This document shows positions 1 to 6,842 of a stretch of DNA of 14,326 nt, piece after piece (within the stretch, counting starts at the first letter, position 1; every line of letters starts with the position of its first letter). The notes under the pieces were generated by a model, which saw nothing but the letters and a program-made list of their open reading frames with translations, had not been told where the DNA came from and searched no databases. The stretch lies in contig CAJXDD010000047.1 in the NCBI GenBank assembly GCA_913052075.1, positions 1 to 14,326 of the forward strand, given 5' to 3'. Both the position numbers and the translations under genes were made by a program. The stretch is from UBA9926 sp913052075. Lineage in GTDB: Bacteria; Pseudomonadota; Gammaproteobacteria; Pseudomonadales; Azotimanducaceae.

Positions 1-2
1 AG

Positions 3-83
3 CACACCCCCGCATGGTGGGACGTGAAGTTCACGCCATCTCATGCAATCCAACCCGCGCTTGCTGATTTTTGGAGCGAGTAA
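3..83 (+). CDS. Possible C-terminal tail of a gene cut by the left edge
   Basis: The third reading frame is open from the window edge to a TAA at 81-83 and gives 26 residues with a protein-like composition (two adjacent Trp near the start, ending in Asp-Phe-Trp-Ser-Glu). The other two plus frames close earlier or look less natural. The piece is too short to assign a family. It could equally be chance: an open minus-strand frame starting at base 44 also runs off the edge. No function is claimed. Confidence 0.28.
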   Translation, partial: HTPAWWDVKFTPSHAIQPALADFWSE

Positions 84-434
84 AGATGCCTCCATCACGC
101 TTATTTGCGAGACCACTGATCATGACTAATGCCAGTACTGTTAATTCCTGCAGGACCGCTTTGACAGCGAATAGCGCCCATTTCAAACGAACTGAGCTGG
201 AACGGCTCAAGCCTTGATTGAAGCGCCAAGAATAGTGTTCATGAAAGTGAATGGGTCGCGCGTGGTGAATCGGTGCAGCCGGCTCGCAGTAGCCATTCGA
301 TTCTTTAATGCATTGGCCCTAGTTTAATCGATGGGTCACAAATCGCCCCTTAGCCTGAAGCGCGCGAGTATGCTGGTAAAGGCGCTAACGACTTGGATCG
401 ATCGGGTTAACGCAAATGGGCCCTGTGTTAAGCA
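84..434. other. Gene-poor left flank with one small ORF
   Basis: This 351-base stretch holds no convincing gene. The best candidate is a 43-codon ORF at 86-217 (+). Its ATG lies nine bases after a GGAG that sits in the last codons of the possible upstream gene. Its translation is rich in Ser, Thr, Arg and Ala, with no motif I recognise, so I do not call it a gene. The remainder (218-434) shows nothing clear. It lies downstream of the minus-strand HAD gene, and I see no convincing terminator for that gene. Confidence 0.4.
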
Positions 435-1073
435 TTACCGGAGCGATTCAATCAATGCCGGCAATTGAGAGAATGATGTGGCCACCAACTCATGGGAAGA
501 GCTTCCTGCGGGGGCGTAGTGAATGCTTCGCATGCCCGCTTCCCTCGCCGCCTCAAGGCCGGGAGCGGAATCTTCGATCACGCAGCATGCTCGAGGCGAG
601 ACGCTCATACACGCTGCTGCGTGCAGGAACAGGTCAGGGAAGGGCTTCCCTCTAGCCACGTCTTCACTGCTAAATATGCTTCCGTCGAAGAGGGACAATA
701 GTCCGGCTGAGGTGAGCGACGTGCGAATCTTCTGATGTGTGCCGCTTGAGGCAACGCAAACTTTCTCGCCCAAAGCGCGGATCACACAATGGACAGAAGG
801 CTCGGGTTTCAAAATCTCCTTAATCGCCAACTCAGTCTGCAAGACAATCTCTTCCCAAAACAGATCATCGTCAGTGGCTGGCGCGTGAGTTGCGAGGAAC
901 GCCCGGACATCCTTTAACGATTTGCCAACGCAAGCGTCTGCTAGTTCACCCGCTGCACTGACAGACAAGCTTTCTAACGCGGTTACCAAAACGACGCGTG
1001 CGGCGGGCTCTGTATCCACCAGCACGCCATCACAATCAAAAATGACAAGCTCAATATTCAAAGGACGTTCCAT
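435..1073 (-). CDS. HAD-superfamily phosphatase (phosphoglycolate phosphatase / beta-phosphoglucomutase-like)
   Basis: A soluble cytoplasmic phosphohydrolase or phosphomutase of HAD subfamily IA, 212 residues, usual for the family. All four HAD motifs are visible: motif I F-D-C-D-G-V-L-V-D-T-E with nucleophile D13 and acid/base D15; motif II Ser in V-A-S-S-G-T (109-110); motif III Lys143 in R-G-K-P-F-P-D; motif IV I-E-D-S with E167 and D168. A helical cap lies between motifs I and II. The V-D-T-E after motif I and the K-P-x-P-D loop suit sugar-phosphate or phosphoglycolate substrates, but the substrate cannot be read from sequence. A GTG at 1154 would add 27 residues. I prefer the ATG at 1073 because motif I then starts at the normal distance, and a possible -10 box (TACACT, minus strand, 1128-1123) lies between the two starts. 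The gene is divergent from murF. Confidence 0.87.
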   Translation of the reverse strand: MERPLNIELVIFDCDGVLVDTEPAARVVLVTALESLSVSAAGELADACVGKSLKDVRAFLATHAPATDDDLFWEEIVLQTELAIKEILKPEPSVHCVIRALGEKVCVASSGTHQKIRTSLTSAGLLSLFDGSIFSSEDVARGKPFPDLFLHAAACMSVSPRACCVIEDSAPGLEAAREAGMRSIHYAPAGSSSHELVATSFSQLPALIESLR

Positions 1074-1375
1074 GCTGCTCAAAGGGGGCTGGGCCAACAC
1101 GAATAGATTTGACACAGGACTAAGTGTAGCGCGCCCGTCGCATGTTTGAGTCACCGTTATGGCTATCTTTCTAAATTGAGTGGTTGAGGGAGATTAGCTT
1201 CCCGTGCCCAACCAGCTGCTGCGCCCAGCCAAACCACCTCTGGCTTCGATGAGTCGAACGGGGCCTTTCTTCTAGCGATATATGCAAATAAGGGTGCATG
1301 CGGCAGTCCGGCTTCGGGTTAAACTGAAGCCAATCGCAATCAACAAAGCTTGAAAAGAACACCTTTATTTTGACT

Positions 1376-2782
1376 ATGCCCAACCAAGCACCAAATCAGC
1401 GAATCGACAATACCGAGCTCTGGACCGAGGAAGAACTGGTTAGTCTGTGGCCTCGGTTGGAATCACTCAGCAATAAGGATAACCCTCAATCTGGCTCAAG
1501 CAGTCTTGGGGCAACCGGCGTGCAGATTGATTCACGACTCGTTCAAGCTGGGGATCTTTTCGTTCCTTTATCAGCTCCATGGGCGCAGCGGGACGGTCAC
1601 AGCTTCATTGAAGGAGCCTTGGGAGCGGGGGCAAGTGTATATTTCTGTGCGCAACCGTCGCAGATGACCAGCCGCGGCATCGCGGTGCCTGACACCTTTG
1701 ACGCGTTAAATGAACTGGCGACTGCCTCCGTGAAGCGCGCATCGAGCGGAAGAAGGGTGGCGCTCACAGGAAGCAGTGGGAAAACCACGCTGCGGGCTTG
1801 GCTTGAGCACGCGCTCGGCGATCAGTGCCAACTTCACGCATCGGCGGGCAGTTTTAACAACCACTTAGGCGTTCCACTGTCTCTGGCGCGGATGCCTCGA
1901 GATACCGAGTTGGGTGTGTTTGAAATTGGGACCAATCACCCAGGGGAGATAGGCCCACTGTCAAATCTCGTGAACCCTGACCTTGCCATCGTGCTAAACG
2001 TACTGCCGGTTCATATAGGACACTTCGAGCATTTTGATGCGCTCGTCCAGGAGAAGTTATCCATTGCTAGCGGCATTGAAGCGGGAACCTTACTTTGCCC
2101 AGTTGCATTCAAACACGCCGTTCGAGCGGAGTCAGGCGTCCGCGTACTCACGTTTGGGACCAACGCGGACGCCGACTATACATTGGCCTTTGAACAGGAT
2201 GGCATCCATTTCACGGTAACGAGCGATAACGGCTCATTTCAGGGAAGCGCTCCCGCATCTGGTACAACCTACCAAGAGACCGCTGCCGTAACACTGATCG
2301 CGGCGCATCTGCTCGGCTTCTCTACAGAGGCAGCAGCTTGCAATTTGGCAGCGGCAGAGATGCCGGCGGGAAGAGGGGTTATCATCAAGGAGGGTGGCAT
2401 CACCCTGATCGACGACAGTTACAACGCCAACCCAACGAGCATGAAGGCAGCGATTGATCGCCTAAAAGCCATTCGGGACGGCCGGAAAATTGCCATTTTA
2501 GGTGAGATGTACGAGTTAGGCGACGAGGCTCCGAGCGCCCACTCTGAAATCTCTTCTTTAGTCAACAGGCTTGACCAGGTCGTGATGGTCGGCGAAGGAT
2601 TTCGTCCTTTTGCAGAGTCAGCAATGGCAAGCTTCGCTACCAATGCATCAGACATCGACCTACCTGCACTAGCCTCTAGCCTGCGTGTGGGGGATACCTT
2701 GCTCGTCAAGGGCTCTAACGGCGTTTTTTGGAAACATCAGTTTGTTCAGCAACTCGTTGACCTTATCAAGACTAGCCACTGA
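1376..2782 (+). CDS. murF: UDP-N-acetylmuramoyl-tripeptide--D-alanyl-D-alanine ligase (MurF)
   Basis: Mur ligase that adds D-Ala-D-Ala to the UDP-MurNAc-tripeptide using ATP, the last cytoplasmic step of the peptidoglycan precursor. It has 468 residues from the ATG at 1376. Domain 1 carries the UDP-binding signature I-D-S-R...G-D-L-F-V-P-L (about 55-70). The central domain has the P-loop T-G-S-S-G-K-T-T (131-138, Lys136), S-F-N-N-H-L-G (159-165), E-I-G-T-N-H-P-G-E-I (from E183) and H-I-G-H-F with a downstream Q-E-K that fits the carbamylated lysine. The C-terminal domain has D-D-S-Y-N-A-N-P (from D346) and L-G-E-M-Y-E-L-G. A TTG at 1370 could add two residues. No strong Shine-Dalgarno is visible. 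Oddities: it stands alone rather than among mra/dcw genes, and the final V-K-G-S is followed by N-G-V-F-W-K where most MurF have a basic R/M-rich segment. It may be a second or diverged copy. Confidence 0.88.
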   Translation: MPNQAPNQRIDNTELWTEEELVSLWPRLESLSNKDNPQSGSSSLGATGVQIDSRLVQAGDLFVPLSAPWAQRDGHSFIEGALGAGASVYFCAQPSQMTSRGIAVPDTFDALNELATASVKRASSGRRVALTGSSGKTTLRAWLEHALGDQCQLHASAGSFNNHLGVPLSLARMPRDTELGVFEIGTNHPGEIGPLSNLVNPDLAIVLNVLPVHIGHFEHFDALVQEKLSIASGIEAGTLLCPVAFKHAVRAESGVRVLTFGTNADADYTLAFEQDGIHFTVTSDNGSFQGSAPASGTTYQETAAVTLIAAHLLGFSTEAAACNLAAAEMPAGRGVIIKEGGITLIDDSYNANPTSMKAAIDRLKAIRDGRKIAILGEMYELGDEAPSAHSEISSLVNRLDQVVMVGEGFRPFAESAMASFATNASDIDLPALASSLRVGDTLLVKGSNGVFWKHQFVQQLVDLIKTSH

Positions 2783-2867
2783 GGACAGCGCTGATCAAAG
2801 AGCAGGGCTTCTATCGCACGAAACCCTGGCGTTACTAGTGCGGGCTTAATGTCGAACGCAGTTTTCG

Positions 2868-2917
2868 GCGCGATAGGCCCAGATTGTTAACCGCAATGGC
2901 CAGGCGCTCTTTTTTTC
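2868..2917 (+). terminator. Probable Rho-independent terminator of murF
   Basis: A compound stem forms from GCGC (2868-2871), GGCC (2876-2879) and ATTG (2883-2886), pairing with CAAT (2894-2897), GGCC (2898-2901) and GCGC (2904-2907), with two small internal bulges. It is followed at once by TCTTTTTTTC (2908-2917). It lies 86 bases after the murF stop and is the first hairpin with a T-run. Confidence 0.55.
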
Positions 2918-3007
2918 GATCAAGAAATTTGCCATCAACCCATCACCTTTCCTGCTTGTTTGTAGGCTTGTATTGCCATGCGATTACCTCGCGGCACTTG
3001 TCCACAA

Positions 3008-3036
3008 TAAAAGCGATCGCTAAACGACCGCTTTTA
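3008..3036. terminator. Strong hairpin, possible bidirectional terminator between convergent genes
   Basis: The arms TAAAAGCG and CGCTTTTA pair, then TCG pairs with CGA across one A/C mismatch, closing a five-base loop (CTAAA). That makes 11 pairs over a 29-base span. The A4 and T4 ends let either strand read as a short terminator. Neither T-run extends further, so termination is plausible but not certain. Confidence 0.45.
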
Positions 3037-3292
3037 GTCCAGCGGCATCAGTGACAACGCTCATATTTTCTAAGAGTGCACGACTCAGCCGAGTGTCCTG
3101 ATCGGTTGACCAATCATTGAAAACCGAGAGCAAACCCTATTTTTAAAGATCAGCCTGATGTTTATTAGCGACGGGAACAGTAGTAGCGGGAGCGAAGAGT
3201 TTATTGGAGTGTGGCAGAGGAAGTTTAAGAAGAAAAGGTAGTCAGAGGCTTAGGGGAGAAGTTGCAGAGCAAAGGGGTGATCGCTTGAGCTA

Positions 3293-4114
3293 CTACGGCG
3301 CTTTATCGCTCGTCACGTAAAAATCCTTCTCCGTTTGATTAAGCTCAGTCGCATCATGCCAGTCAATCAACGCATAGTTCCCGTTGGCGTCCGCATCGAA
3401 ATACGGGTACTTCACTATATCGAAGTAAGGAGAGTAGTCGAAATCGCTCGGCGTGCAGAGTTTAGGGTTCCGTCTAAAAAAGTGACTTCGGCCGTGATCT
3501 ATCCGTTTAACCAATGGAAGAATGGGGTATTGGACCCGTCCAAACGCCTCGGCGATCATCGTGGAGCATACGGTTTGCGTATTTGATCCAGGATTCAGCT
3601 CAAACAATGAGGAACGCCAGCGCCTAGGCAAGATAAACCAAGGGACTAGGAAACGAAGTAGGTCAAAAATCTGGCGAACGTTGTAGGGTACGCCAACCCG
3701 TGAAATCGCATAGGCAACCACGGCATTGGCATCTTGAGGTTTCAACCCTCGCGGCCGCGCTATTCGCAGGTGATGGTGCGAGTAAACCGAGATGGGTTGA
3801 ACGATGGTTCCCTCGTTCAGATAACTTTCAACCAATAGAGGCACATCATTAGGCCCCCGGTAGTGGCGCTCAACAACCGCTCTCAGCACTGGATCTTCGA
3901 TCTGATCCAAACGTCCAATATGAAGTGCTGCGTGCGTCCAAGGAGAATGCGTCACCCAACGAATCACGTCACTGACCCTGGTTAAACCTTCTACGAGCAC
4001 AACGTCGGCGGCTTCAAGGTTTTGAGACAGCTGATGGATATCGGAGAGCGGCACGTCTCTTGGAGGCCGAGCCTGCATCAAAAACGTACTAAGCCTGTTC
4101 TTCAGCCACATCAT
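3293..4114 (-). CDS. YiiX/YebB-like permuted papain-fold (NlpC/P60-type) protein
   Basis: Member of the YiiX/YebB branch of the circularly permuted NlpC/P60 fold (formerly DUF830), a cysteine-hydrolase scaffold whose substrate (amide, thioester or lipid-linked) is unknown for most members. The family landmarks are in order: V-L-V-E-G then R-V-S-D-V-I-R, the His in W-T-H-A-A-L-H-I-G, the Glu in L-L-V-E-S, then P-W-F-I-L-P-R-R-W-R-S-S-L-F-E, the Cys in T-V-C-S-T-M-I-A-E-A-F, and F-D-Y-S-P-Y-F. These give a plausible His-Glu-Cys set. The start is set by a good Shine-Dalgarno, AAGGTGAG (4128-4121), six bases before the ATG at 4114. A GTG at 4132 would add six residues but puts that Shine-Dalgarno inside the gene. 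The product is 273 residues, with no clear signal peptide but several aromatic, Pro-rich segments that could touch a membrane. Divergent from moaA. Confidence 0.8.
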   Translation of the reverse strand: MMWLKNRLSTFLMQARPPRDVPLSDIHQLSQNLEAADVVLVEGLTRVSDVIRWVTHSPWTHAALHIGRLDQIEDPVLRAVVERHYRGPNDVPLLVESYLNEGTIVQPISVYSHHHLRIARPRGLKPQDANAVVAYAISRVGVPYNVRQIFDLLRFLVPWFILPRRWRSSLFELNPGSNTQTVCSTMIAEAFGRVQYPILPLVKRIDHGRSHFFRRNPKLCTPSDFDYSPYFDIVKYPYFDADANGNYALIDWHDATELNQTEKDFYVTSDKAP

Positions 4115-4128
4115 GGTTGACTCACCTT

Positions 4129-4155
4129 TCACCCGCTCAGATTTGCGAGATTCAT
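4129..4155 (-). other. Eight-codon leader ORF before the YiiX-like gene
   Basis: On the minus strand an ATG at 4155 follows AAAAGGAG and GGGAG elements (GGAG five bases before the ATG). It reads M-N-L-A-N-L-S-G and stops with TGA at 4131-4129. The stop lies directly before the main gene's Shine-Dalgarno, and 14 bases separate it from the main ATG. The placement allows translational coupling or leader control. Whether it is translated cannot be decided here. Confidence 0.35.
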
Positions 4156-4303
4156 GATTGCTCCCGCTCCTTTTAGAGAGCAGGGAAGACGCCCAGAATA
4201 ACTCTCCAAGCGCATCCTTTTAAGCACACATGCCCATGGTCGCATAAGATCACCAAAATGATGAGCACACGGTTGAATGTCTGTTCCAGCGCCCCCGGCT
4301 CCG

Positions 4304-4312
4304 TGCCATAAT
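4304..4312 (+). promoter_or_regulatory. Candidate extended -10 promoter of moaA
   Basis: TGc directly followed by CATAAT (4307-4312) fits an extended -10 element. The -35 region 17 bases upstream (TTCCAG, 4284-4289) is poor, as is common with extended -10 promoters. Transcription would start near 4319, inside the palindrome at 4315-4334. Confidence 0.35.
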
Positions 4313-4314
4313 CC

Positions 4315-4334
4315 AGTTGAGTCCGGAGTCAACT
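4315..4334 (+). promoter_or_regulatory. Near-perfect palindrome over the moaA ribosome-binding site
   Basis: AGTTGA-g-TCCGGA-g-TCAACT: 18 of 20 positions are symmetric, ending four bases before the moaA ATG and containing the GGAG (4325-4328) that serves as Shine-Dalgarno. In DNA it could be an operator for a dimeric repressor. In RNA the arms can form a hairpin with a CCGG loop that hides part of the ribosome-binding site. Confidence 0.4.
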
Positions 4335-4338
4335 TGCC

Positions 4339-5301
4339 ATGATCGTCGATAAATTAGGGCGCCGTTTTAAGAATTTGCGTGTGAGCTTAACTGCCGCGTG
4401 CAATTATGCGTGCACCTATTGCGTGCCCGACGGGAAGCGACTCATGCCGGCGAAGCAGGAGTTAACCGCGCTAGAACTCCTAAAGCTGGTGAGCTACCTC
4501 AAAGATGCTTCAGGCATCGACAAGGTAAGAATCACCGGCGGTGAACCTCTCATCACGCCAAAATTTGATGAGTTCTTGATGGGGCTCGGCGAACTCGGGT
4601 TCGAGGACGTCAGCCTTACGACCAACGCGCAAAAACTCTCTGAAAAAATTGACGTCATCGAAGCAGCTGGTATCAAGCGACTAAATATCAGCTTGGATAC
4701 CCTTAACCCGCTCAAGTTCAAGCAAATAGCAAGGGGCGGTGACCTTGCGACTGTGCTGGACGGCATAGCAGCCGCACAAGCTCGAGGGATTAAGCTCAAG
4801 ATCAACATGGTGCCGATGCGAACCGTGAATCGCGACGACGTGCTACCCCTTCTCAGGTTTTGTTTGGAGCGAGACATCGAACTGCGCTTCATCGAGCTGA
4901 TGCGAATGGGACATCTCAACCAAGGCCAAGGTTTTGCGCAGGATTTTCTGTCGATGCAGAGTTTGCTTGACCTGATTGGAGAATCATTCGAATTCGAGCG
5001 GACTGACGCGCCGTTTGACTCGACCGCGGTACGTTTCGCCATTCCAGGACAGGGCACCTTCGGCATCATCGCCAATGAAAGCGAGCCCTTCTGCAGCGCT
5101 TGCACTCGTTTGCGATTGTCGTCGGACGGCTACCTCTACGGGTGTCTTTCCAGCCCCAGACGCGAATCCATTCGAGACTTGTTGACGCTGCCTCAGCACC
5201 TTGTCTTTCCCCAGCTTCAAGCGAGGCTGCTCGCCGCGCTCAACGTGAAGCAACAAACGTTTCAGGGCGAAACAACGGTCATGAAATTTATTGGCGGTTA
5301 G
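4339..5301 (+). CDS. moaA: GTP 3',8-cyclase MoaA (molybdenum cofactor synthesis, radical SAM)
   Basis: Radical SAM enzyme that converts GTP to 3',8-cyclo-7,8-dihydro-GTP, the first step toward molybdopterin; cytoplasmic. It has 320 residues, normal for MoaA. The N-terminal 4Fe-4S motif is C21-x3-C25-x2-C28. The SAM-contact motif is G-G-E-P (67-70), preceded by K62-x-R64. The second, substrate-binding cluster is C252-x2-C255-x13-C269, with the C-T-R-L-R arginines typical of GTP binding. The chain ends in Gly-Gly, the conserved MoaA tail. The ATG at 4339 has GGAG ten bases upstream. Small departures: A-A replaces the usual D-R just before the first cysteine, and the usual Arg after G-G-E-P-L is Thr. 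No moaC, moaD, moaE or mog genes are nearby, so the rest of the pathway must lie elsewhere, or this is a MoaA-like paralogue. Confidence 0.9.
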   Translation: MIVDKLGRRFKNLRVSLTAACNYACTYCVPDGKRLMPAKQELTALELLKLVSYLKDASGIDKVRITGGEPLITPKFDEFLMGLGELGFEDVSLTTNAQKLSEKIDVIEAAGIKRLNISLDTLNPLKFKQIARGGDLATVLDGIAAAQARGIKLKINMVPMRTVNRDDVLPLLRFCLERDIELRFIELMRMGHLNQGQGFAQDFLSMQSLLDLIGESFEFERTDAPFDSTAVRFAIPGQGTFGIIANESEPFCSACTRLRLSSDGYLYGCLSSPRRESIRDLLTLPQHLVFPQLQARLLAALNVKQQTFQGETTVMKFIGG

Positions 5302-5453
5302 CCTTCGCCGTCGCGCTGACCAGCCTTTATCTATCCATCCCATGCCACCTTATAAGTGTCCTCGATGAGGCTGGCATCGTGCTTTCGACCTAGGTTAGTA
5401 TCCAGGTCAAAGGGGGCGTTGCCTACCTATCAGGCTGACTGGAGACTAGTGTA

Positions 5454-6671
5454 ATGATGGACTTAGATATACCCGAACGTTTAATTCCCGTTCGCGACAA
5501 GATTGACTCATTTGTACGCGAAAAAATCGATCCTCTCACCGAGGAATATTACAACGAGATCGATGTCGGCGATCGTTGGGAACTCACTGATCGCCAGTTA
5601 GAGATTCTTGACGGGCTAAAGCTTGAAGCGAAAAACGCTGGGCTCTGGAACTTCTTCTTGCCGGAAAGCCAGGGCGGCGCAGGTGTAAGCAACCTCGAAT
5701 ATGCTCACCTTGCTGAAGTAATGGCGCGCAACCCTATCGCATCTGAAATCTTCAACTGCGCAGCCCCTGACACGGGCAATATGGAAGTGCTCGAGCGTTA
5801 TGGGTCCGAGGCGCAGAAAAAAGAATGGCTCGAGCCTTTGCTGGACGGTAAGATCCGCTCGGCATTCGCTATGACCGAGCCTCATGTGGCTTCCTCTGAT
5901 GCCACGAACATTTGCACGAGCGCCGTGCTCGACGGTGACGAGTGGGTCATCAACGGTGAGAAACACTACATATCAGGCGCCGGCGATCCCCGCTGCAAGA
6001 TCATGATTACGATGGTTGTGACCAATCCCGATGCGCCGAAGCATCTCCGTCAGTCACAAATCCTTGTACCGCTTGAACATCCAGGGGTTGAGGTATTACG
6101 GCCCATGTACGTGTTCGGCAAGGACGATGCACCACACGGTCACATGCACATTAAGTTCGATAATGTTCGCGTTCCGAAAGAAAACATCATACTTGGTGAA
6201 GGCCGCGGCTTTGAGATTAGCCAGGGTCGCCTCGGACCAGGCCGAATCCATCACTGCATGCGGTCTATCGGGGTCGCTGAGCGAGCGCTCGAGCTGCTCT
6301 GCAAACGAGCCCTCAGCAGAACGGCATTCGGTAAGCCTCTCGCCGAACTCGGCGGTAACTACGACGTGATCGCCGACAGCCGAATCGAGCTGGATATGTG
6401 CCGATTAGCGGTCCTGAAAGCGGCTTATATGATGGACACCATTGGTAATAAAGAGGCCCGAAAGTACATCTCAGCCATTAAAGTCGCCGTACCGAACATG
6501 GCTTTGAAGGTGATTGATCGAGCGATTCAAATCCACGGCGCGCTGGGTGTCTCTCAAGACACGCCGCTCGCTGCCATGTGGACCAGCCAGCGAACGCTTC
6601 GCCTGGCGGACGGACCCGATGAAGTCCATCGTCGAGTAATTGCGCGAGAAGAGCTGAAGCAATATCAGTAG
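5454..6671 (+). CDS. Acyl-CoA dehydrogenase, ACAD10/11-like
   Basis: FAD-dependent oxidation of an acyl-CoA to the 2-enoyl-CoA, passing electrons to an electron-transfer flavoprotein; 405 residues, full length. The order is the usual one: N-terminal helical domain, middle beta domain with A-F-A-M-T-E-P (FAD/substrate contact) and W-V-I-N-G-E-K-H-Y-I-S-G-A, then the C-terminal helical domain with R-T-A-F-G-K-P-L and Q-I-H-G-A-L-G-V-S. The end L-A-D-G-P-D-E-V-H-R-R is typical of the ACAD10/11 branch. By eye, Asp386 sits where medium-chain enzymes have the catalytic Glu (Y-E-G-T). The ATG at 5454 has GGAGA (5441-5445) eight bases upstream; a second ATG follows at once. It lies 152 bases after moaA with no terminator seen between, and ends at the hairpin at 6710-6745. 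The chain-length preference cannot be told. Confidence 0.92.
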   Translation: MMDLDIPERLIPVRDKIDSFVREKIDPLTEEYYNEIDVGDRWELTDRQLEILDGLKLEAKNAGLWNFFLPESQGGAGVSNLEYAHLAEVMARNPIASEIFNCAAPDTGNMEVLERYGSEAQKKEWLEPLLDGKIRSAFAMTEPHVASSDATNICTSAVLDGDEWVINGEKHYISGAGDPRCKIMITMVVTNPDAPKHLRQSQILVPLEHPGVEVLRPMYVFGKDDAPHGHMHIKFDNVRVPKENIILGEGRGFEISQGRLGPGRIHHCMRSIGVAERALELLCKRALSRTAFGKPLAELGGNYDVIADSRIELDMCRLAVLKAAYMMDTIGNKEARKYISAIKVAVPNMALKVIDRAIQIHGALGVSQDTPLAAMWTSQRTLRLADGPDEVHRRVIAREELKQYQ

Positions 6672-6709
6672 CCTCAGCGCTTAATAGAAATGTTTGGCTG
6701 AAACGCTCA

Positions 6710-6745
6710 GCACAAAAAAGCCGCCTCTGAGCGGCTTTTTTGTGC
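6710..6745. terminator. Perfect bidirectional Rho-independent terminator
   Basis: A 15-bp uninterrupted stem: GCACAAAAAAGCCGC (6710-6724) pairs with GCGGCTTTTTTGTGC (6731-6745) around the loop CTCTGA. The A6/T6 runs within the stem give a T-tract on either strand. It lies 39 bases after the acyl-CoA dehydrogenase stop and insulates that gene from the next one. Confidence 0.9.
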
Positions 6746-6830
6746 CCTGAATTCGCCCTGTGTGTTGGTTGATCAACACGGCCGCGCAGTGTTGGCGGTT
6801 GAAATACGCGCCGATCACGGGATTACGGGC

Positions 6831-6836
6831 TATACT
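6831..6836 (+). promoter_or_regulatory. Candidate -10 box before the large exported-protein gene
   Basis: TATACT ends six bases before the ATG at 6843. If used, transcription would begin almost at that ATG and the message would be leaderless or nearly so, consistent with the absence of a Shine-Dalgarno there. No good -35 lies at the right spacing (a TTGAAA is 26 bases upstream), so the call is weak. Confidence 0.25.
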
Positions 6837-6842
6837 TTTTCC

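Larger units (their letters stand above)
2783..3292. other. 510-base convergent intergenic gap
   Basis: The gap between the 3' ends of murF (+) and the YiiX-like gene (-). It contains a small hairpin just after murF (2803-2828, no T-tract), a probable terminator (2868-2917) and a strong hairpin at 3008-3036. Bases about 3165-3285 are markedly purine-rich on the plus strand. A 27-codon ORF at 3158-3241 ending in a Lys/Arg-rich tail has no good ribosome-binding site and is not called a gene. A short open minus-strand frame over 3036-2940 encodes a few dozen residues of protein-like sequence and may be a relic, but I cannot name it. Confidence 0.5.

Noticed and set aside
1310..1331. GGCTTC/GAAGCC hairpin in the murF leader as an attenuator
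   Set aside because: Only six pairs with a ten-base loop and no T-run; too weak to call.
2803..2828. Hairpin just after murF as its terminator
   Set aside because: The stem is reasonable but no T-tract follows; the hairpin at 2868-2917 fits better.
2940..3036. Transposase or integrase relic on the minus strand of the convergent gap
   Set aside because: A few dozen residues read like protein, but there are no inverted-repeat ends, no target duplication and no recognisable motif.
3158..3241. 27-codon ORF as a small basic protein gene
   Set aside because: No good Shine-Dalgarno, and its Lys/Arg-rich end follows simply from the purine-rich composition of the tract.
4133..4338. Moco riboswitch upstream of moaA
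   Set aside because: The leader from the likely transcript start is only about 20 bases, and I could not find the conserved motif pairs of the Moco RNA in the longer region.
4494..5105. 203-codon open frame antisense to moaA
   Set aside because: The Ser/Arg/Leu-rich translation without motifs is typical antisense shadow; moaA on the plus strand has complete family motifs.
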